Below, piece by piece: positions 56,801 through 64,000 of a stretch of DNA of 64,000 bases. The stretch spans positions 1,869,702-1,933,701 of the forward strand of contig NZ_CP059081.1 of the NCBI RefSeq assembly GCF_015602705.1, given 5' to 3'. The position numbers and the translations under genes were made by a program. This stretch comes from Acinetobacter lwoffii. Lineage in GTDB: Bacteria > Pseudomonadota > Gammaproteobacteria > Pseudomonadales > Moraxellaceae. Position 1 is the stretch's first letter. The number at the start of each line of letters is the position of its first letter. A model generated the notes under the pieces. The model was not told the DNA's origin, did no database searches, and saw only the letters and a program-made list of their open reading frames with translations.

Positions 56801-57181
56801 ATGAAAAATCCAATATTCCAAGCTTTAACATTCTGCGCAATTTCTGCCGCCACTCTTTTGGGAACTTCTGCATTTGCAGCCGATGAAAACATTAATGTTA
56901 CCCCAACTCAGCAAGTGACCAAACAGGAACTGGCAGCCATTTATGTTCTTTCAGAAATCTGTCCAAGCATGGTCAAAGACAAGTCACAGTTTAATCAGGG
57001 TTATACCAAGCTGGTGACTGAGTATATGCCGGGCCAGCGTAATCCGGTTGAAAGCTTAAACCAGATGGCTAAACAGAACGATTTCCGCAATATTCTGGCC
57101 GAAGCACAATCGGATGCCAAGAAAGCCGGCAAGAAAAAAAATCAGGTGATTTGTAATGAATTAACCACCTATAACAATTAA
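56801..57181 (+). CDS. Small secreted protein, second tandem paralogue
   Basis: 126 residues. Signal peptide ending in TSAFA-AD; mature domain with cysteines in LSEICPSMVK and near the C-terminus (QVICNELTTY). Same layout as the protein at 56268 (VLSEICP vs VMAEVCP; AEAQSDAKKAG vs EEARQGAKQTS). A basic KKAGKKK stretch precedes the second cysteine. Function unknown. It has its own spacer and so is separately transcribed. Confidence 0.75.
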   Translation: MKNPIFQALTFCAISAATLLGTSAFAADENINVTPTQQVTKQELAAIYVLSEICPSMVKDKSQFNQGYTKLVTEYMPGQRNPVESLNQMAKQNDFRNILAEAQSDAKKAGKKKNQVICNELTTYNN

Positions 57182-57309
57182 GCTGCTTTTCTGCCGATAA
57201 CTTACAATACTTTTGAAATAAGACCGGGTTTCCCATAGAAGTCAGCCTAGCTTTGTCCTAAAATGCTAGGCTCTTCGTGCTTACATCAAGATATAGGAAC
57301 CCACTAGAA

Positions 57310-58458
57310 ATGACCCAAAAAACTGCCCTTGCTGCATTATTATTAGTTCCTAGTTTTAGCTTTGCAGCAACTGTCCTATCTGCACCACCAGAATTGAATA
57401 ATAAATCCTACGTGCTAATGGACTACGAGACAGGGCAACTTCTCGCTTCAAAAAATGAAAATGAAAAATTAGCCCCTGCTTCAATGACCAAGATGATGAC
57501 CAGTTACATCATCGAACAAAAACTATTGAGCGGTGAACTCACTGAAGATGAACAAGTGCGCATGAACGAGTCAGCATGGTGTCGCGGCAGTAGCGCGGAA
57601 TCATGTATGTATGTACCTTTAAATGGTACGGCAACTGCACTTGAAATGCTTCGCGGGATTATTATTCAATCAGGGAATGATGCATCGAAAGCCATGGCTG
57701 AACATATTGCAGGGAACGAGGGTACCTTTGCACATATGATGAATCAGGAAGCTAAACGTATTGGCATGACCAATACCAGCTTCGTGAACTCAACCGGTAT
57801 GCCGGCTGAAGGCCATTATTCAACTGCCAAAGATATGGCAACGCTGGCACAGCACATCATTAAAGACAGTTCTAAATATTATCCGATTTATGCGGAAAAA
57901 GAATTTACCTTTCATGGCATCAAGCAAGGTAACCGTAATGCCCTGCTATATACTGACCCGAGTGTAGATGGTCTAAAAACTGGCCATACTAATGAAGCCG
58001 GTTATTGCTTGACCACTTCTTCAAAACGTGGTCCTACACGTCTGATTTCAGTGATTTTTGGTGCACCAACCATGCAGGAACGTGCGACACAAACACGTGA
58101 GTTGCTGGCTTGGGGTTATGCAAACTTCGAAACCAAAAATGTTCAACCAGCTAAACAGGTACTTGCCAAAGCCAAAGTCTGGTTTGGTAAGGAAGATGAA
58201 GTTCAGATCGGTCTTGCTGAAAACTTTAACGTGACCATGCCGAAAGGTCAGGCCAACGCGATTAAAACCCAGCTCGTGGTTCAGCCTAAACTGACTGCAC
58301 CTTTACAGCCAGGTCAGGTCGTAGGTAAATACGTTGCGACTCTGGATGGCAAAGTGATTTCAGAAAAACCATTGGTGGCTTTAAACGCAGTTGAAGAAGC
58401 AGGTTTCTTCGCGCGTATGCTCGATCATATTAAACAGTTCTTCTCAAACTTGTTCTAA
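57310..58458 (+). CDS. dacC: D-alanyl-D-alanine carboxypeptidase (PBP5/6 type)
   Basis: 382 residues from ATG at 57310. Signal peptide (1-20), then the penicillin-binding fold with SxxK (Ser58 in APASMTKMMT), SGN (121-123) and KTG (223-225), and the C-terminal PBP5 domain ending in an amphipathic anchor (FFARMLDHIKQFFSNLF). It trims terminal D-Ala from pentapeptides at the periplasmic face of the inner membrane. Which of dacA/dacC it should be called cannot be settled here. Confidence 0.93.
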   Translation: MTQKTALAALLLVPSFSFAATVLSAPPELNNKSYVLMDYETGQLLASKNENEKLAPASMTKMMTSYIIEQKLLSGELTEDEQVRMNESAWCRGSSAESCMYVPLNGTATALEMLRGIIIQSGNDASKAMAEHIAGNEGTFAHMMNQEAKRIGMTNTSFVNSTGMPAEGHYSTAKDMATLAQHIIKDSSKYYPIYAEKEFTFHGIKQGNRNALLYTDPSVDGLKTGHTNEAGYCLTTSSKRGPTRLISVIFGAPTMQERATQTRELLAWGYANFETKNVQPAKQVLAKAKVWFGKEDEVQIGLAENFNVTMPKGQANAIKTQLVVQPKLTAPLQPGQVVGKYVATLDGKVISEKPLVALNAVEEAGFFARMLDHIKQFFSNLF

Positions 58459-58493
58459 GTTTAAATAGACTGTTTTAGTCCCGGACTAAGACC

Positions 58494-58519
58494 AAAGCAC
58501 TCATTCAGATGGGTGCTTT
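58494..58519 (+). terminator. Terminator of the PBP5/6 gene
   Basis: AAAGCAC/GTGCTTT with inner CAT/ATG pairs and a tetraloop, followed by TTATTTTAT. Confidence 0.7.
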
Positions 58520-58569
58520 TTATTTTATACTATGCACATGATCCTTAAACTTTTAATGAGCAGATCACC

Positions 58570-59109
58570 ATGAGCCAAAATATTCGACCATATCTGGACA
58601 CTACTCCAGAAATTGATGAATCGTGTTATATCGATCCGATGGGAATCGTGGTCGGCGATGTGGTCTTGGCTGAAAATGTCTCAGTCTGGCCTTTTGCCGT
58701 GATTCGTGGTGATGTCAATTCCATCCGGATTGGTAAAAATTCGAATGTTCAGGATCATGCTATGTTGCATGTCAGTCATAAAAAAGCCGATAAGCCTGAA
58801 GGTTCGCCTTTAATTATTGGTGAAGATGTCACCATTGGCCATCATGTCAAACTACATGGTTGTACCATTGGCAATCGTGTTTTGGTCGGTATTGGTACGA
58901 TTATTCTGGATGATGTGATTGTTGAAGATGATGTCATGATTGGTGCAGGTTCGCTTGTTCCACCGAATAAGGTTTTGGAAAGTGGTTATTTGTATGTGGG
59001 CAGCCCTGTGAAAAAAGTGCGTCCGCTGACAGATAAGGAAAAAGCATTTTTGCCTTATTCAGCGCAGAATTATGTGAAGGTTTCGGGGAATTATAGATCT
59101 TTTAAATAA
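58570..59109 (+). CDS. Gamma-class carbonic anhydrase family protein (YrdA/PaaY-like)
   Basis: 179 residues, left-handed beta-helix of hexapeptide repeats (VLAENVSVWPFAVIRGDVNS; IGEDVTIGHHVKLHGCTIG). The three zinc histidines correspond to DHAMLHV and GHHVKLHG. Family members are carbonic-anhydrase-like or acyltransferase-like trimers, often of unknown substrate. It is the last core gene before the IS-broken reverse transcriptase. Confidence 0.9.
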   Translation: MSQNIRPYLDTTPEIDESCYIDPMGIVVGDVVLAENVSVWPFAVIRGDVNSIRIGKNSNVQDHAMLHVSHKKADKPEGSPLIIGEDVTIGHHVKLHGCTIGNRVLVGIGTIILDDVIVEDDVMIGAGSLVPPNKVLESGYLYVGSPVKKVRPLTDKEKAFLPYSAQNYVKVSGNYRSFK

Positions 59110-59296
59110 TTCAATCACTTTAGAAGTCGGTAAATAATACATGAAGACCATAATAAAATTAAATAATTTAGATGCTAAAAAATTTTTTCAAGAATCTCAT
59201 AATTATTGTAATTTAGACCTTCCTGTATATTTTAATTTTTCACCACTTTTATCCAAAGTATCGGAATATATGGATAATAAGCAGTTTAATTCATTA

Positions 59297-60154
59297 GGGT
59301 CTGTTGACATTTACTGTTCATAATTAACCCTATAAAGGTAGCCATAAAAATATACAGGCTAAAGCAACAGAACTTTGATAATTTCTTTTGAGCTTGTCAT
59401 ATCGAGTAGCTATTCCTCTAAATTGCTTTAATCTACAAAACATATTTTCAACTAAATGCCTGATTTTATATAAACACCAGTCCATATGGTCATTGTTTGA
59501 TTGGCTATTTGTTTTCTTTGGTATATTCGCTTTAGTCCCTGTTTTTCTGATCTGCTCACGCAGTGGTTCTGAATCATAGCCTTTATCTGCGCATACCACT
59601 TCTGTCTCTTTTAAATCTAATGTTGATATTAAATCAGGTGCAACTTTAACATCATGTGTGGTTCCATCGGTAATCATGAAATCAATAGGATTGCCATGTG
59701 CATCAACAATCAAATGTATTTTTGAGGAGTTTCCCCCTACACTTTTAGAAATAGATTGATTCGCTATGCCGGCAGAATGTTGATGAGCACGTACATGAGA
59801 GCCATCAATAAAAATCCACTCCATATCGGGACATGAGGCTAGTAATTTGAATAATCTAAGTAACTTACCGCTGCTTGACCAACGATTAAAACGTTTGAAA
59901 ATAGAGTTGGAATGACCAAAACAACAAGGAATATCTCGCCACGGACAGCCTGTTCTAATTCTATAGAGAATAGCTTCAATAAAATTGCGTAAATTTGAGT
60001 TGTGGTGAATGGATAAATTACGCAGAATAACTTTCAACTTTTGCCAGTGTTGATCTGTCAGCATGGTACGAGGCATAGCGAATAGTAAAATTGGGTTTGG
60101 CGATTTGATTTTACTACTTCGCTATTTTTTTAAGCTAAAAGTGTCAACACACCC
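59297..60154 (-). mobile_element. Complete IS5-family (IS427-group) insertion sequence, 858 bp
   Basis: Terminal inverted repeats GGGTCTGTTGACA (left) and GGGTGTGTTGACA (right, read inward) match at 12 of 13 positions. One intact transposase is encoded on the minus strand. The TA target duplication is typical of the group. It sits inside the reverse transcriptase gene after codon 52, in the opposite orientation. Confidence 0.93.
59330..60076 (-). CDS. IS5-family transposase (IS427 group)
   Basis: 248 residues, uninterrupted. N-terminal domain with GCPWRDIPCCFG; DDE residues can be placed as Asp in IDGSHVRAHQHS, Asp in CADKGYDSEP and Glu in HLVENMFCRLKQFRGIATRY. Many relatives need a -1 frameshift between two frames; here it is one frame. 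It appears functional. Confidence 0.93.
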   Translation of the reverse strand: MPRTMLTDQHWQKLKVILRNLSIHHNSNLRNFIEAILYRIRTGCPWRDIPCCFGHSNSIFKRFNRWSSSGKLLRLFKLLASCPDMEWIFIDGSHVRAHQHSAGIANQSISKSVGGNSSKIHLIVDAHGNPIDFMITDGTTHDVKVAPDLISTLDLKETEVVCADKGYDSEPLREQIRKTGTKANIPKKTNSQSNNDHMDWCLYKIRHLVENMFCRLKQFRGIATRYDKLKRNYQSSVALACIFLWLPL

Positions 60155-60609
60155 TAATAAATTCAACAACAAAACCTTATGAACTTTCAGATGTAAATTA
60201 TATTTTCCTCAACAATAAAGATGGAAAATTTTCTTGGCGACCTTTTCAATTGATCCATCCTGCTTTTTATATATATTTAAGCAATTTAATATGCAATGAA
60301 ACTAGTTGGCGTTTGCTTCAAAATCGCTTTAAGGAGTTTAAAAATAATAAAAATATAAGCTGTTATAGCTTACCCCCTGTAGAGGATTTCTCATCTAATT
60401 CTGTTTCCAGTCAAAATATTCACAGATGGTGGAAAAATATAGAGCAACAATCTATTGAACTAGCTTTAATATATGATTATGTACTTCATACAGATATTAA
60501 TAATTGCTATGGATCTATTTATACCCATTCTATTGCTTGGGCCATACATGGTAAAGATGAGGCAAAAAAATTAAAAAATGATAAAAATCTGTTAGGAAAT
60601 TTAATAGAT

Positions 60610-61710
60610 TAGGACTTACGCACTGTTATTTATAGACTCTCTGTGGTAGCAGATGATTTTTATCGAGAATAAAGTCATCAATGAAGTTTTTGATAATTGG
60701 TCTAAATAATTTCTTCTGCCAACGATATACATTTTCAAAGATCCGCTCAAACTGGTTCTTTTGTATCTCAACGTAGGCCATCAAGGCTGAAAAAATATGA
60801 TTCAAAATCAGTTTAGACCGTCTTACCTGAAACTTTTCAATATGACAAACCTGTTTAATCACCCGGTGATATTGTTCTATTTTCCAATGACTTGAATGTA
60901 ATTCATGAAAACCCTCAAAGGATAATAAATCATCTTCATCTTGATACACAATATAAAACCTCTGCTGTTCTTTTAACTGAGTCTTAAATAATTGTACAAA
61001 GCCAAAATCTTTGAGCCAGACCACTTGACCCTGATGGAAATTTGGCAATAAACGCAGTTGAAACCATTGTCCTTTTTCAGGGGAAACCTTACGGTTACAG
61101 TCGATACCAAACATAAATCGAATACCATGTTTTCTTATGGTTTTTAGATTTCCAGTCGATGAATACCAACTATCACCTGAAATAAATTGAATCTTTGCAC
61201 CCCAACTAAGTACTTCACTTAACATATCCATAAAGTAATCATTCTTGGTTTTACTTTCAGATTTGTCATAAATTCGGAAATTAATTGGAATATTTTGACC
61301 ATTTTGATCTGTCGCATACAAGGTAATGAGATTAATACCCTTGACGGATCGGTGGTGTTTGCCTGACCAAAAATAGCTAACCAAGTCCATATGTTGACTA
61401 TATGGTTTATCTAAAACAGTATCATCAATACTGACTATAAGCTTATTATTATCAATATGTTGAATTGCTTCTTGATATAGGTCGTGAGGTGTGTAGTCTT
61501 CACGCTCTAGAAAGCGATTTACACTATCATGCGAGATATTATAAGTCTCGGCAAGTTGTGTGCAGCTAATAGAGTTCGGTTCTGTCATGAGAAAGCCCAT
61601 ATAAATGGGTAATGTACAAGTTGCTGTAGAAGCATGTTTAGTTCGTCTGATCACAGATACGTTATAAACTATTGTAATACTTTTTTGAATCCGTCAATGC
61701 GTAAGTCCTA
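60610..61710 (-). mobile_element. Complete IS701-family insertion sequence, 1101 bp (ISAba11-like)
   Basis: Inverted repeats TAGGACTTACGCACTG (left) and TAGGACTTACGCATTG (right, read inward) differ at one base. The 1101-bp length and 5-bp duplication agree with what is known of ISAba11 of Acinetobacter. The transposase reads on the minus strand, against the host gene. Near-perfect ends indicate a recent insertion. Confidence 0.92.
60626..61654 (-). CDS. IS701-family transposase
   Basis: 342 residues, intact. IS4/IS701-type DDE enzyme: Asp in VSIDDTVLDKPYS, Asp in FISGDSWYSS and Glu in HWKIEQYHRVIKQ followed by the Y-(2)-R-(3)-K-like segment. Starts at GTG 61654, with internal ATG alternatives. 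Confidence 0.9.
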   Translation of the reverse strand: MIRRTKHASTATCTLPIYMGFLMTEPNSISCTQLAETYNISHDSVNRFLEREDYTPHDLYQEAIQHIDNNKLIVSIDDTVLDKPYSQHMDLVSYFWSGKHHRSVKGINLITLYATDQNGQNIPINFRIYDKSESKTKNDYFMDMLSEVLSWGAKIQFISGDSWYSSTGNLKTIRKHGIRFMFGIDCNRKVSPEKGQWFQLRLLPNFHQGQVVWLKDFGFVQLFKTQLKEQQRFYIVYQDEDDLLSFEGFHELHSSHWKIEQYHRVIKQVCHIEKFQVRRSKLILNHIFSALMAYVEIQKNQFERIFENVYRWQKKLFRPIIKNFIDDFILDKNHLLPQRVYK

Positions 61711-62699
61711 TAGATAAAGCCATTAGAGATATGTGCCATGGTCAGACTAATGGTATACCACAAGGCAGTACTTTAATGGATTTTATTGCAGAAATCATTC
61801 TCGGTTACGTCGACTTATCACTAACTAAGGAGATTGAAAAAACTGAAATTATTAATTATAAAATTATAAGATATCGTGATGATTATAGAATATTTACACA
61901 TTCACCTCATGAAGCAGAGCACATAGCTAAATTATTAACAGAGTGCTTATTAAACATGGGAATGAGTTTAAATAATCAAAAAACTGGAATGTCTAGTAAC
62001 ATAATTCAAAGCTCAATAAAACCTGACAAGTTGTTTTGGATAAACCAAAAAAGATCGAATAAATCTCTTCAAGAGCATTTGATCTTAATTCATCAACTGT
62101 CAATAAAATACCCTAATTCTGGAACTTTAAAAAAGGCATTACATAAATTTCATTTACGATTAGAAATTGAATCTAAAAAAAGTGAGGTAAGTGACTACAG
62201 AGTGTTAATTAGCATAGTAGTGGATATCATGGTTAAAAACCCATCTACTTATAGTACAACTACTGCTCTTTTAAGTGAACTTTTCACTTTTTGCACGTTA
62301 CCTGCTGAATGTGAAGAAATTTTAAATCTAATATTGTTTAAATTTAAAAATATACCTAATACAGGACACTTAGAAGTTTGGTTACAAAGATTAACTATTA
62401 AATATGATCGTTTTTTTGAATATGTAGAACCGATAACTAAAAAAGTTAACGATAGTTCATTAATTTTATGGAATTCTGGTTGGCTATCACCAACTCTATG
62501 TAAAGTTATTGACTCATACCCTATAATTAATGAGAATAGTATTGAAAATATAAGTCATATAATAACGAGCGAAGAAATTAGAATCTTTAAAACTTCTTAC
62601 GACAATGGTTACTGACCTTTTTAAATCATTAGATTTAAGACATAGCCACACACCCCAAAATTTTATACAATAGTGCACTCTCTTCCTTGGTGCTATTCT

Positions 62700-64000
<1,301 letters not shown>

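Larger units (their letters stand above)
59295..60156. repeat. TA target-site duplication flanking the IS5-family element
   Basis: TA at 59295-59296 and 60155-60156. Keeping one copy restores the reverse transcriptase frame. Confidence 0.88.
60605..61715. repeat. TAGAT target-site duplication flanking the IS701-family element
   Basis: TAGAT at 60605-60609 and 61711-61715. Keeping one copy joins the second and third reverse transcriptase pieces in frame. Confidence 0.9.
59141..62615 (+). pseudogene. Reverse transcriptase of the Abi/unknown-group (defence-type) class, broken by two IS insertions
   Basis: Three coding pieces, 59141-59296, 60157-60609 and 61716-62615, join exactly when both insertion sequences and one copy of each target duplication are removed: 156+453+900 bases give 503 codons including stop, with the junctions reading FNSL-INST and NLID-KAIR. 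The protein has RT motif A (HTDINNCYGSIYTHSIAWA, catalytic Asp about 165), PQGS (about 218-221) and YRDD (256-259), then about 240 helical residues. There is no maturase X, HNH or retron RNA signature. This layout fits Abi-type/DRT 'unknown group' reverse transcriptases. Codon use is very AT-rich compared with the flanking yrdA-like and nudJ genes, indicating transfer. Confidence 0.88.

Noticed and set aside
59141-62615. Reading the reverse transcriptase as a retron or group II intron maturase
   Set aside because: No msr/msd-like inverted-repeat RNA fits in the 31-base gap upstream, no maturase or HNH domain follows the YRDD motif, and no intron RNA ends are seen.

Overview
The window looks like a chromosomal segment of an Acinetobacter or close Moraxellaceae relative. 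Supporting signs are the pyrB-pyrC' pair, a Vfr-like Crp divergent from a YhfA/OsmC gene, efp divergent from epmB, a FimX/PilZ-like pair, an oversized AmpG, and insertion sequences of the IS701 (1101 bp, ISAba11-sized), IS982 and IS5 types. Coding DNA of the core genes is moderately AT-rich; the accessory stretches are clearly more AT-rich.

Layout. 1-11800 is core: pyrimidine synthesis (pyrC' partial, pyrB), a 23S rRNA methyltransferase (rlmKL), the ClpB disaggregase with a sigma-32-like promoter, an orphan antitoxin-like protein, an aldo/keto reductase, Crp/Vfr with its divergent OsmC partner, and a metallophosphoesterase. 11940-15714 is a sulfide/persulfide detoxification locus (ArsR/BigR-like regulator, two YeeE/YedE half-transporters, MBL persulfide dioxygenase-like protein, TauE/SafE, rhodanese). 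It is decaying: TauE carries two frameshifts and the rhodanese is cut off by an IS982 remnant. 15724-21797 holds a periplasmic thiol-redox operon (DsbD, Lgt-like/TlpA fusion, DsbG) divergent from a two-component system. 21770-31690 is an accessory block: an IS5 remnant, a K+ channel, a full arsenic operon (arsR, two arsenate reductases, acr3, arsH, arsO) with two matching ArsR-type operators, a decayed S24 repressor, small unknown genes, a GAF-GGDEF cyclase and an integrase stub beside tRNA-Val. Two diverged copies of about 210 bp bracket most of it.

31733-59109 is again mostly core: MoxR/DUF58/transglutaminase, CstA-YbdD, EF-P and EpmB, the PilZ and FimX-like proteins, L31, a bile-acid-type symporter, GloA and AmpG, a LonB/YcbZ-like protease, GrxD, ArgD, a LysR regulator, an NlpD-like lipoprotein, SurE, two paralogous small secreted proteins, a PBP5/6 carboxypeptidase and a gamma-carbonic anhydrase. 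62700-64000 resumes core synteny with nudJ and mnmA.

The most interesting object lies between them, at 59141-62615: an AT-rich reverse transcriptase gene broken by two complete insertion sequences. Removing each IS and one copy of its target duplication (TA and TAGAT) restores one uninterrupted 503-codon frame with motif A (TDINNCYGSIYTHS), PQGS and YRDD. It has no maturase, HNH or retron RNA signature, so it resembles the Abi/'unknown group' defence reverse transcriptases, here inactivated by the IS elements.
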